Source of the DNA: Martinezella lusitana
GTDB lineage: Bacteria; Pseudomonadota; Alphaproteobacteria; Rhizobiales; Rhizobiaceae
Length of the DNA stretch: 64,000 nt
NCBI RefSeq assembly: GCF_016901135.1
Contig: NZ_JAFEVL010000048.1
Location: 434,001 to 498,000 of the forward strand
Direction of reading: 5' to 3'
The position numbers and the translations under genes are program-made. This document shows, in pieces, positions 46,651 to 54,306 of this stretch; the first letter of the stretch is position 1, and each line of letters begins with the position of its first letter. Under the pieces are notes generated by a model. That model saw only the letters and a program-made list of their open reading frames with translations. It searched no databases and was not told the origin of the DNA.

Positions 46651-47123
46651 GCCTCAAATTGACGGAACATACGACGCTCACCATAGAGCGTCACTTCGCG
46701 GCACCGCTGTCACGGGTCTTCAATGCCTGGGCGATCGCCGAGCAGAAACGGCAATGGTTTGCCTGCCACGAGGATTGGGTCCCGTTGGAATTCCGGCTCG
46801 ACTTTCGCGCCGGCGGCAGTGAAAGCAGCCGCGTCGCCTCAACGGACGGCGTCGTGCACGCCTATCAGGCCCGTTACATCGATGTCGTCGAGAACGAACG
46901 CATTATCTATGCCTTCGACATGATGCTCGACGACAAGCGCATTTCCGTATCGCTGGCAACCGTCACCTTCACACCGGAGCCTGCGAGCACGAAAATGTCC
47001 TTCGTCGAACAGGTGGTTTTCCTCGACGGCTACGGCGACAACGGATCGCGGCTGATGGGCACCGAAATCGGCTTCGATCGCCTTCGGCTCTACATCGAGG
47101 GCGACGAGACCAGGCCGAACTAG
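46647..47123 (+). CDS. SRPBCC (AHSA1-like) domain protein
   Basis: The 158-residue protein has the START-like helix-grip fold of AHSA1/SRPBCC proteins: TIERHFAAPLSRVFNAWA near 12-29, a WVPLEFRLDFRAGG region near 44-58, and a C-terminal helix. These proteins bind hydrophobic ligands, and when paired with an ArsR regulator may bind the signal or a toxic compound. It begins in an ATGA overlap with the ArsR gene. Its TAG stop lies at the end of a dispersed palindromic element. Confidence 0.88.
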   Translation: MSLKLTEHTTLTIERHFAAPLSRVFNAWAIAEQKRQWFACHEDWVPLEFRLDFRAGGSESSRVASTDGVVHAYQARYIDVVENERIIYAFDMMLDDKRISVSLATVTFTPEPASTKMSFVEQVVFLDGYGDNGSRLMGTEIGFDRLRLYIEGDETRPN

Positions 47124-47215
47124 AGCGATTAAGCATTGCCTAATTGCTCCATTCCGTTGCTTTTACGCAATTCCGGACGGAAAACCGCTCTACACTTTTC
47201 CTGGAATTGCGCTAG
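47121..47215. repeat. Palindromic dispersed intergenic element (rhizobial type)
   Basis: The element contains CGCAATTCC (47166-47174) pairing with GGAATTGCG (47203-47211), and inside it GGAAAA (47179-47184) pairing with TTTTCC (47196-47201). The GGAAAACCGC and TTTTCCTGGAATTGC words are ones I associate with a very common rhizobial intergenic repeat; a genome search would settle this. Both ends carry CTAG, and the stop codons of both flanking convergent genes fall within those ends. Confidence 0.65.
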
Positions 47216-48015
47216 CTGGCGCGCGCCTCGCCGAGGATCGCGGCCAGCAGCTGCCCTTCGAGTTCGGCCAGCGCCGGATTGCCGTGACGTCGCGGATGCG
47301 GATAGGGAACGGCAAGATCGAGTACGATCCGCCCTTCGTCCAGCACCACGACGCGATCCGCCAGGTGCACGGCTTCGCTGACATCATGCGTCACGAGCAC
47401 TGCGGTAAAGCCAAGCTCACGCCAGACGCGGTTCAGCAGCTCCTGCATGCTGATGCGGGTCAGCGCATCCAGTGCGCCCAAGGGCTCATCAAGTGCAAGC
47501 ACACCGGGCTTGCTGACGAGTGCCCGGGCGAGCGCCACGCGTTGCTTCTGGCCGCCGGAAAGCCTGGACGGCCATTCGCCGGTCTTCTCCGCAAGCTGCA
47601 CTTCGGAGAGAACCGAAGCCGTTGCACCGCGCACTACATCGCGGGGTATACCCTCGCCCAGTCCGACAGCCACATTGTCCGCGACCGAAAGCCAGGGCAG
47701 CAAGCGCGGCTCCTGAAAGACGATGCGGGTATTGGGTTCCGTTTCACTCCCGCCTGCGGCCTCGAAGCGCAGATGACCTGCGCTCGGCTCGTCGAGCCCC
47801 ATCAGGATGCGCAGCAGCGTGCTCTTGCCGCACCCGCTTTTCCCGATCACGGCAAGGAACTGGCCGGCCGGGACATCAAGGTCGATGCCGCGCAGGACCC
47901 GATTGTTCCCGAAGCTCTTTTCCAGCCCCCTGATATGTATGGCGGCAGCGCCTGTGGCTTGCGGAGCGGCACTTGCGGCTTGCGGTCGAAAACGATCCGG
48001 TGCGATCACGCTCAT
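47212..48015 (-). CDS. ssuB: Aliphatic sulfonate ABC transporter ATP-binding protein
   Basis: The 267-residue ATPase powers sulfonate import with SsuA and SsuC. It shows Walker [13 protein letters not shown] near 63-74, Q-loop [12 protein letters not shown] near 105, signature [16 protein letters not shown] near 145-160 and Walker [13 protein letters not shown] near 168-179. The ATG at 48015 has GAGGAG upstream, rejecting a 26-codon extension. It follows ssuC by 10 bases and is last in the unit; its stop lies in the repeat element. Confidence 0.93.
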   Translation of the reverse strand: MSVIAPDRFRPQAASAAPQATGAAAIHIRGLEKSFGNNRVLRGIDLDVPAGQFLAVIGKSGCGKSTLLRILMGLDEPSAGHLRFEAAGGSETEPNTRIVFQEPRLLPWLSVADNVAVGLGEGIPRDVVRGATASVLSEVQLAEKTGEWPSRLSGGQKQRVALARALVSKPGVLALDEPLGALDALTRISMQELLNRVWRELGFTAVLVTHDVSEAVHLADRVVVLDEGRIVLDLAVPYPHPRRHGNPALAELEGQLLAAILGEARAS

Positions 48016-48025
48016 GGCACGCTCC

Positions 48026-48862
48026 TCAATTCTGATAGGCCGGGTTCCAGCGGAGCGTCCTGCGCTCGATTGTCCGTGCGACGACATCAGCAAGCTTGCC
48101 GAGGATGGCGTAGATGACCAGCGTCAGGACCACAACATCGGTCATGCCGAACTCACGGGCATTGTTGGCCATGTAGCCGATGCCCGACGATGCGGCGATC
48201 GACTCTGCGACGATCAGCGTCAGCCACATGATGCCGAGTGCAAAGCGCAGTCCGACCAGAATGGATGGCAGGGCGCCGGGAAAGATCACCTTCCTGAACA
48301 GGGTCCAGTTGCTCATGCCGTAGACCCTTCCCATCTCGACCAGACCACGATCGACATTGCGCACGCCGTGATAGGTGTTGAGATAGATCGGGAAAAGCAC
48401 GCCGAGCGCCGTCAGAAACAGCTTCGATTCCTCACCAATCCCGAACCAGAGGATGACAAGCGGCACCATGGCAAGGTGCGGAATGGTGCGCAGCATCTGC
48501 AGCGTTGTGTCGGTCAACTGTTCCGACAGACGCGATACGCCGTTGGCGATGCCGAGCAGGAAGCCGATCGAGCCGCCGACCAGCAGGCCGGCAAAGGCGC
48601 GACCGGCGCTGACGAGAATATTGTTCGGCAGCTGACCGGAAATCGTCGTCTGCCAGAAGGCGGTCACGACAGCCGCTGGTGACGGCATGATCCGTGTGGA
48701 GATCCATCCGACCGACGAGCCGAGCTGCCATGCCGCTATGACGACGATGGGCAGCAGGAAGGGCAGAAACCGCTCGAGCGAGATGGTCTGCCTTGCAGCC
48801 TTGACCGGACGAGCCCGGCTTTCGGCGCCGACGCGTATGAAGGAAATATCGAATGCCGACAT
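48026..48862 (-). CDS. ssuC: Aliphatic sulfonate ABC transporter permease
   Basis: The 278-residue inner-membrane permease has a polar N-terminus, about six helices ([21 protein letters not shown] near 34, [19 protein letters not shown] near 92) and the ATPase-contact loop [22 protein letters not shown] near 180-201. The layout matches the SsuC/TauC family. The ATG at 48862 has AAGGAG seven bases upstream. It sits between ssuD (23 bases upstream) and ssuB. Confidence 0.93.
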   Translation of the reverse strand: MSAFDISFIRVGAESRARPVKAARQTISLERFLPFLLPIVVIAAWQLGSSVGWISTRIMPSPAAVVTAFWQTTISGQLPNNILVSAGRAFAGLLVGGSIGFLLGIANGVSRLSEQLTDTTLQMLRTIPHLAMVPLVILWFGIGEESKLFLTALGVLFPIYLNTYHGVRNVDRGLVEMGRVYGMSNWTLFRKVIFPGALPSILVGLRFALGIMWLTLIVAESIAASSGIGYMANNAREFGMTDVVVLTLVIYAILGKLADVVARTIERRTLRWNPAYQN

Positions 48863-48885
48863 GGGGATCTCCTTGGAAGGATGGC

Positions 48886-50061
48886 TCACGAGCCGGAAAC
48901 GACTTTCAGATTGCCGCCATGGCTGCCGCCGGCAAAAATCTGCTTCGCGCCGAATTCGTTGCGGAATCCGGCTCGCTGCTCCTCGCGGTTCAATCCGAGT
49001 TCGGGGAACAAGAGCTCCGCGACGCGATAGGCTTCCTCCAGATGCGGATAACCGGAGCCGATCACCGTTTCGATGCCGAGCTCCTGATATTCACGCAGCC
49101 TTGCCGCCACCGTCTTCGGCGATCCAACCAGGGCCGTGCCGGCGCCAGCGCGCACCAGGCCAACGCCGGCCCAGAGGTTCGGCGAAACTTCGAGCTTGTC
49201 GCGACGGCCGCCATGAAGAGCCGCCATGCGCTTCTGGCCGACGGAGTCGGATTGCTTGACGAATTGCTCCTGCGCTTCGCGGATCGTCTCGTCGTCGAGC
49301 TTGGAGATCAGCCGGTCAGCCGCCGCCCATGCCTCCTCATCCGTCTCGCGGACGATGAAGTGCAGGCGAATACCGAAGCTGACCTCGCGGCCCCGCTTGG
49401 CGGCAGCGGCCCGCACCTTCTCGATCTTCTCCGCCACCAGCGCCGGCGGCTCGCCCCAGGTCAGGTATTTGTCGACGCGGCCGACAGAGAATTCGATGCC
49501 GGCATCCGAAGAGCCGCCGAAATAGAGCGGCGGGCGCGGCGACTGCACCGGCGGCAGGCCAAGTCTTGCATTGGTGGCCTTGATATACTTGCCCTCGAAC
49601 GTCGAGGATCCCTTCTCCAGCAATTCCTCCCACACATGGAAGAACTCATCGGCATGGGCATAGCGCTCGTCATGCTCCAGATGAATGCCGTCGCCCGCCA
49701 GTTCCGCCGGGCTCCCGCCCACGACGATGTTGAGCAGCACGCGACCGTTCGAAACGCGGTCGAGCGTCGAGGCGAGACGCGCGTAATAGGCTGGCGAAGC
49801 CGTACCGGGACGGATCGCGACCAGGAATTTCAGCTTCTGGGTATGCGCCGAAAGGGCGGCCGCCGTAACGAAGGACTCCTCGCAGGAGACGCCCGTCGGC
49901 AGCAGCACGCCGGAATAACCCAGCCGGTCGACCGCCTGCGCGATCTGCTGGAGATAGCCGATGTCCGGCCCACGATTAAGATCGGTCGAACCGAGATAGG
50001 TACCGTCGCCGGAGGTCGGAATGAACCACAGGAAGTCGATGGGTTTTGCGGTCGCGGTCAT
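48886..50061 (-). CDS. ssuD: FMNH2-dependent alkanesulfonate monooxygenase
   Basis: It cleaves alkanesulfonates to aldehyde and sulfite using reduced flavin, releasing sulfur during sulfate starvation. The 391-residue length and family motifs fit Ssu[17 protein letters not shown] near 10-25, the active-site Cys region [13 protein letters not shown] near 53-65, [11 protein letters not shown] near 80 and [12 protein letters not shown] near 110-121. It lies between ssuA and ssuC, but a 203-base gap from ssuA with its own upstream motif suggests a second promoter. The flavin reductase SsuE is not in the window. Confidence 0.95.
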   Translation of the reverse strand: MTATAKPIDFLWFIPTSGDGTYLGSTDLNRGPDIGYLQQIAQAVDRLGYSGVLLPTGVSCEESFVTAAALSAHTQKLKFLVAIRPGTASPAYYARLASTLDRVSNGRVLLNIVVGGSPAELAGDGIHLEHDERYAHADEFFHVWEELLEKGSSTFEGKYIKATNARLGLPPVQSPRPPLYFGGSSDAGIEFSVGRVDKYLTWGEPPALVAEKIEKVRAAAAKRGREVSFGIRLHFIVRETDEEAWAAADRLISKLDDETIREAQEQFVKQSDSVGQKRMAALHGGRRDKLEVSPNLWAGVGLVRAGAGTALVGSPKTVAARLREYQELGIETVIGSGYPHLEEAYRVAELLFPELGLNREEQRAGFRNEFGAKQIFAGGSHGGNLKVVSGS

Positions 50062-50135
50062 GAAGTGTTCCTGCCTTCTGGATGCGCGTGGTCGGGAGCC
50101 ACTTCCCGATGCTTCGGACCGGATAGTGACATAGA

Positions 50136-50156
50136 CTATGGATTATATCGACAATG
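50136..50156 (-). promoter_or_regulatory. Shared ssu upstream motif, ssuD copy
   Basis: This 21-base site matches the copy before ssuA at 17 of 21 positions, with the core TATATCGACAA identical. Its near edge is 75 bases before the ssuD start. On the minus strand it reads TTGTCGATATAATC, which contains TATAAT, so it may be a promoter, an activator site, or both. Confidence 0.5.
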
Positions 50157-50264
50157 CAGATTTTCTATTGCCGGGCGTTCGGCGGAATATTTTTTCTCAT
50201 GCGGCCCCGTCCGCGATGTTTGAGACGCGGGCCGCATGGGGATCTGCAAGCAGGTCGTCAGTGC

Positions 50265-51233
50265 TCAGCTCGCCTTCGGCCGCCAGACGATATCAGTAAC
50301 GGTCAGCTTTTTCGGAACAATCCCGAGATTGTAGAATTCGTCGGCCAGCCCCTGCTGATAGGCGACCGCCGCATCGGTGATGGTCGAAACACTGCCAAGA
50401 TCCGAGCCGGGGCGCGTCAACGTTACCCGCGTCACGTCGGCCGGAACGCCGGTGATCTCAGACAAGGCCGTAACTGTGTCGTCGAGATTGGACTGTGCCG
50501 CCGCCCCAACCTTCGCGAGTTCGGCGATGACGTCGGTAACGACCTGCGGATTGTCCTTGGTAAAATCGCCGTTCGCCAGGAAATAGCTGAAGGAGTCGAC
50601 GATGCCGCGCGCCGTCGCAAGGATGCGGGTATCCGGATCCGCTTCGGCAATGGCAAGATAGGGATCCCAGATCGACCAGGCATCGATGGCGCCTGTCTTG
50701 AAAGCAGCGGAGGCATCCGGCGGCGCGAGATCGAGCGCCTGGACGTCGTTGACCGTCAGTCCGCCCTTGCGCAACGCCTTGACGGTGACGTTGTGGGCGC
50801 TGGAGCCGCGCTTGAAGGCAACCTTCTTCCCCTTGAGATCGGCAAGCGTCTGGATCGGCGAATCCTTGCGCACGAGAATGGCGGAGCTTTCGGGGCTGCC
50901 CGTATAAAGACCGACATAGAGCAGGTTACCATTGGCGGCCTGGGCAAAGAGCGGCGGTACATCGCCGGTGGCGCCGAAATCAAGGGCGCCCGCACCGAGC
51001 GCTTCGAGCAGCGGCGGGCCGGAGGTGAATTCCGACCATTCGACGGAGATGCCGCGACCGGAGAGCAGTTTTTCCAATGCTCCCTTACGCTTTGCGAGTG
51101 CCAGGACACCGTTCTTCTGCCAGCCGATGCGAAGGCTCGTCGCCGCAGCGGCACGCGCCGGTCGGAGAGAGGGCAACGCGAAGGCAGCTGCCGTGGCGCC
51201 GAGGAGGCCGAGTGTCTGTCTGCGCGAAATCAT
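50265..51233 (-). CDS. ssuA: Aliphatic sulfonate-binding periplasmic protein
   Basis: The 322-residue binding protein has a signal with a twin-arginine-like motif (SRRQTLGLLG, residues 3-12; cleavage after PARA near 28). The SsuA/TauA-type domain shows LRIGWQKNGVLALAKRKG split near 34-51, FGATGDVPPLFAQAA near 85-99 and the sulfonate-binding region GSSAHNVTVKAL near 143. It is first in the transcriptional order ssuA-ssuD-ssuC-ssuB. A hairpin CGATGC-TTGA-GCATCG lies in its leader at 51288-51303. Confidence 0.92.
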   Translation of the reverse strand: MISRRQTLGLLGATAAAFALPSLRPARAAAATSLRIGWQKNGVLALAKRKGALEKLLSGRGISVEWSEFTSGPPLLEALGAGALDFGATGDVPPLFAQAANGNLLYVGLYTGSPESSAILVRKDSPIQTLADLKGKKVAFKRGSSAHNVTVKALRKGGLTVNDVQALDLAPPDASAAFKTGAIDAWSIWDPYLAIAEADPDTRILATARGIVDSFSYFLANGDFTKDNPQVVTDVIAELAKVGAAAQSNLDDTVTALSEITGVPADVTRVTLTRPGSDLGSVSTITDAAVAYQQGLADEFYNLGIVPKKLTVTDIVWRPKAS

Positions 51234-51308
51234 CGAAGATCCTTTTCATGGCGCCTTGGCGCTTTCCGCAGCCGCCGGCTTGTTTGTCGATGCTTGAGCA
51301 TCGCAAAT

Positions 51309-51329
51309 CCATAGAATATATCGACAAAG
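51309..51329 (-). promoter_or_regulatory. Shared ssu upstream motif, ssuA copy
   Basis: This is the partner of the site before ssuD (17 of 21 identical). Its near edge is 76 bases before the ssuA start, almost the same offset. A reversed TTGTCGAT at 51284-51291 lies on the gene side. A LysR-type sulfur regulator such as Cbl/SsuR/CysB is the expected binder, but none is encoded nearby. Confidence 0.5.
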
Positions 51330-51502
51330 GATATATTGAAGTTTCTTACCCGAGACGAAATTTGGTTTCGAGAAACATCGGAACTGAGAAATGAAATTCC
51401 AACTCCTATGGCACCGTGACAAGTTGGCCGATAAATCGGTCTTCCGTCCCTCTAGCCTTTCCGCTAAGCCTTCGAGTCAAAATCGGTCAGGGAGTAATGA
51501 AA

Positions 51503-52375
51503 ATGGCAAAGGTCGCATTCATCGGCATGGGAGTCATGGGATATCCCATGGCGGGGCATCTGAAGGTCAAGGGCGGGCATGACGTCACCGTCTATAACCG
51601 GACCATTGCCAAGGCCGAGGCATGGGCCAAGCAGTTCGAGGGCAAATTCGCCCTTACCCCGGCTGAGGTCGCCGAAGGCGCCGACTTCGTTTTCACCTGC
51701 GTCGGCAATGACGATGACCTGCGCTCGGTCACAACAGGCGAGAACGGTGTCTTTTCAGGCATAAAAGCTGGCGCGGTACTCATCGACAATACGACCGCCA
51801 GCGCCGAAGTGGCGCGTGAACTCTATGCTGCCGCCAAGGAGAAAGGCGCCGACTTCATCGATGCCCCCGTCTCCGGCGGACAGGCCGGCGCGGAAAACGG
51901 TGTGTTGACCGTCATGTGCGGCGGCGATGAAGCCGTGTTCGAGAAAGCACGACCTGTTATCGACGCCTATGCCCGCATGGTCGGCCTGATGGGCTCGGTC
52001 GGCGCTGGCCAATTGACCAAGATGATCAACCAGATCTGCATCGCCGGCATCGTTCAGGGTCTTGCCGAAGGCATCCACTTCGGCAAACAGGCCGGCCTCG
52101 ACATCGAAAAGGTGGTGGACGTCATATCCAAGGGCGCCGCCGGCTCCTGGCAGATGGAAAACCGCCACAAGACCATGAATGCCGGCAAATATGATTTCGG
52201 CTTTGCCGTCGACTGGATGCGCAAGGATCTCGGCATCGTGCTCGCCGAAGCCCGCCAGAACCAAGCCAAGCTGCCGCTGACGGCGCTCGTCGACCAATTC
52301 TACGGCGATGTTCAGGCGATGGGCGGCAACCGCTGGGATACGTCGTCCCTGCTCGCACGGCTGGACAGGAAATAA
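51503..52375 (+). CDS. NAD(P)-dependent beta-hydroxyacid dehydrogenase (HIBADH family)
   Basis: The 290-residue protein has the Rossmann motif FIGMGVMGYPMAGHL near 5-19, the catalytic-domain substrate motif DAPVSGGQAGAENG near 120-133, and the conserved Lys in GQLTKMINQ near 169-177. Members include 3-hydroxyisobutyrate dehydrogenase and tartronate-semialdehyde reductase; which acid it uses is not decidable. I start at ATG 51503 with GGAG eight bases before it, rather than the ATG six bases upstream. It converges with the Lrp gene. Confidence 0.88.
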   Translation: MAKVAFIGMGVMGYPMAGHLKVKGGHDVTVYNRTIAKAEAWAKQFEGKFALTPAEVAEGADFVFTCVGNDDDLRSVTTGENGVFSGIKAGAVLIDNTTASAEVARELYAAAKEKGADFIDAPVSGGQAGAENGVLTVMCGGDEAVFEKARPVIDAYARMVGLMGSVGAGQLTKMINQICIAGIVQGLAEGIHFGKQAGLDIEKVVDVISKGAAGSWQMENRHKTMNAGKYDFGFAVDWMRKDLGIVLAEARQNQAKLPLTALVDQFYGDVQAMGGNRWDTSSLLARLDRK

Positions 52376-52405
52376 CGAAAAGCGTCGCCGGCGTGACGGT
52401 ATCGG

Positions 52406-52434
52406 CTGAGCGCCCTCGCGAAAGCGGCGCTCAG
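52406..52434 (-). terminator. Hairpin at the end of the Lrp-type gene
   Basis: CTGAGCGCC (52406-52414) pairs perfectly with GGCGCTCAG (52426-52434), which includes the stop codon of the minus-strand Lrp gene. It has no U-tract. It may act as a weak terminator between the convergent genes. Confidence 0.35.
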
Positions 52435-52919
52435 TCCTCGTTCGACTTCGCATTCTCCAGCAGCATGTAGTCCAGCGGCAGCTCCGTCGAATACTTGATC
52501 TTCTCCATCGCAAAAACCGACGATACGTCGCGGATTTCGATCTTGGCAATCATGCGCTTGTAGAAAGCATCATAGGCGGCGATATCGGGAACGACGACCC
52601 GCAGCAAATAGTCGACATCGCCGCTCATGCGATAGAATTCCACCACTTCCGGGAAATCGGCGATCACTTCGGAGAAGCGCTTCAGCCATTCGATGGAGTG
52701 GCTGTTGGTGCGGATGGAAACGAAAACGGTGACCTTGGTGTTGACCTTTTCAGGATCGAGGAGCGCCACGCGGCGGCGAATGACGCCGTCCTCTTCCATC
52801 TTCTGGATGCGGCGCCAGCACGGTGTCGTCGACAGCCCGACCTTCTTGGCAAGGTCGGCCACAGCCAGAGTGGAATCCTCCTGCAGAAGACGCAGGATTT
52901 TGCGGTCAAGACGGTCCAT
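52431..52919 (-). CDS. Lrp/AsnC family transcriptional regulator
   Basis: The 162-residue protein has the AsnC helix-turn-helix (LDRKILRLLQEDSTLAVADLAKKVGLS spans residues 4-30, with TTPCWRRIQKMEEDGVI after it) and a RAM ligand-binding domain with MSGDVDYLLRVVVPDIAAYD near 98-117. It senses amino acids in relatives. The target is unknown; the gene follows the uracil glycosylase by 65 bases on the same strand and has an AT-rich stretch upstream. Confidence 0.93.
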   Translation of the reverse strand: MDRLDRKILRLLQEDSTLAVADLAKKVGLSTTPCWRRIQKMEEDGVIRRRVALLDPEKVNTKVTVFVSIRTNSHSIEWLKRFSEVIADFPEVVEFYRMSGDVDYLLRVVVPDIAAYDAFYKRMIAKIEIRDVSSVFAMEKIKYSTELPLDYMLLENAKSNED

Positions 52920-52984
52920 TTAAGCATCCCTTCGAATTATATTCTCTCTATAGCCTACTTTAAGCAGGAGAAAAGAAACTTTTT

Positions 52985-53617
52985 TCAAGAAATCAGGATT
53001 TTCACATGTTCTTGCAATGCCGGGAGCAGCTCCGCCTCAAACCAGGGATGACGCTTCAGCCAGCCGCTGTTGCGCCAGCTCGGATGCGGCAACGGCAGAA
53101 CAGCCGGCGATCGGTGCGAGAGTAAATAGTGCCGCCATTCCGCGACCGTTTCCGTCATCGACGCCATGCGCTCAGCGCCGAGATGCCATGCCTGGGCATA
53201 CTGACCGATCGTCAGGATCAGCTCGATCTGCGGCATGGCATCCATGGCCTTCTGTCGCCACAAAGGCGCGCATTCCTTGCGCGGCGGCAGGTCGCTACCG
53301 GCGGCATCATAGCCGGGGAAACAGAAGCCCATGGGCAACATGGCGAAATGATCGCGGTTATAGAAGCTCTCGCGATCCACACTCAACCATTGTCGCAGCC
53401 GATCGCCGGAGGCATCGTTGAACGGCAAGCCGCTCTCATGAACGCGCAAGCCAGGCGCCTGCCCCGCAATCAGGATACGCGCCGTCGATGAGAGCGTGGC
53501 AACCGGCCGTGGCTCATGCGGCAACCGACCCGCCTCGCCTTTCGCCGGCGCGTCCCGACAGAGGCGACAGGCGGCAATCGCCGAATGCAGGGCCTGCAAT
53601 TCGTTCTCCCGCGTCAT
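52985..53617 (-). CDS. Uracil-DNA glycosylase family protein
   Basis: The 210-residue protein has the UDG-like fold: active-site loop ILIAGQAPGLRVHESG near 48-63 with FNDASGDRLRQWL just after, and the C-terminal HPSWRNSGWLKRHPWF near 177-192. An N-terminal CRLC pair is present, but I do not see the full cysteine set of iron-sulfur UDGs. It probably acts on uracil or related damaged bases in DNA. The ATG at 53617 lies in an ATGA overlap with the nuclease gene. Confidence 0.82.
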   Translation of the reverse strand: MTRENELQALHSAIAACRLCRDAPAKGEAGRLPHEPRPVATLSSTARILIAGQAPGLRVHESGLPFNDASGDRLRQWLSVDRESFYNRDHFAMLPMGFCFPGYDAAGSDLPPRKECAPLWRQKAMDAMPQIELILTIGQYAQAWHLGAERMASMTETVAEWRHYLLSHRSPAVLPLPHPSWRNSGWLKRHPWFEAELLPALQEHVKILIS

Positions 53618-54189
53618 TGTGTCCTCCATCCGACGAGTTGCTGCAGATAGTCGATCAGGCCCGTGACCGGATTGCCTCGATCGGATTGCGCCACATGCTC
53701 CTCGCGCCGATAGTCCTTGGGCCGCTCGAAATCACTGCCCCAAACTCCGGCCTTCGCCTGCCGCGCCGCTTGCTCGTCGGCCGCATAGCCGCCGTAGGAC
53801 AGCGCCATGCCGCTGCGAACCATTGCACCATTGATATCGAGCTTACCCGCCATGCAAGTTACGAGCAGCCGGCCATAGCGATCGCGGTCGCGTCCACGGC
53901 ATTCCGGCGCGCCGGCGTTAATGAGTGTGTTCAGGGTTCGGCGCGCCTCTTCGCCGCAGGCCCAGTCTACGCCGTTGCGTCGACATTGTTGATGATACTC
54001 CGGCGCATCGATGCCAAGCAGTCGGAAGCGCTCGCCATTGGATGAGAGCGTATCACCATCGACAACGAAAAACCTGCCGGTTTGAATGAGTTCCGGGCGA
54101 TTGTTCATCTTCAACGCCAGCAAACCGAGCACCGCGAGCAGAGCAAATGTGGTCACGCCGTCGCGAAACAGGCGGCTGGACCGCGTCAC
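53614..54189 (-). CDS. Thermonuclease-family (SNase-like) protein, membrane-anchored or secreted
   Basis: The 191-residue protein has an N-terminal hydrophobic helix (TTFALLAVLGLLALKM near 13-28) that could be a signal or an anchor, then an SNase domain: VVDGDTLSSNGERFRLLGIDAPE over 42-64 and the catalytic Arg/Glu region GEEARRTLN near 79-87 with RDRYGRLL near 102-109. The active-site Arg-Asp-Glu set appears complete. The GTG start is set by AGGAGG seven bases upstream. It is translationally coupled to the uracil glycosylase. Confidence 0.88.
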   Translation of the reverse strand: MTRSSRLFRDGVTTFALLAVLGLLALKMNNRPELIQTGRFFVVDGDTLSSNGERFRLLGIDAPEYHQQCRRNGVDWACGEEARRTLNTLINAGAPECRGRDRDRYGRLLVTCMAGKLDINGAMVRSGMALSYGGYAADEQAARQAKAGVWGSDFERPKDYRREEHVAQSDRGNPVTGLIDYLQQLVGWRTQ

Positions 54190-54306
54190 GCTGCTGCCTC
54201 CTTTAAGAATAAATCCTTGGCAAAGATGGCAAACAAATCATTTCATCGCAGCATCTTCTTAAGGTTTGACCGCTAGTCTGTAATCTCACGCAGGCCAAGT
54301 TTCAAC

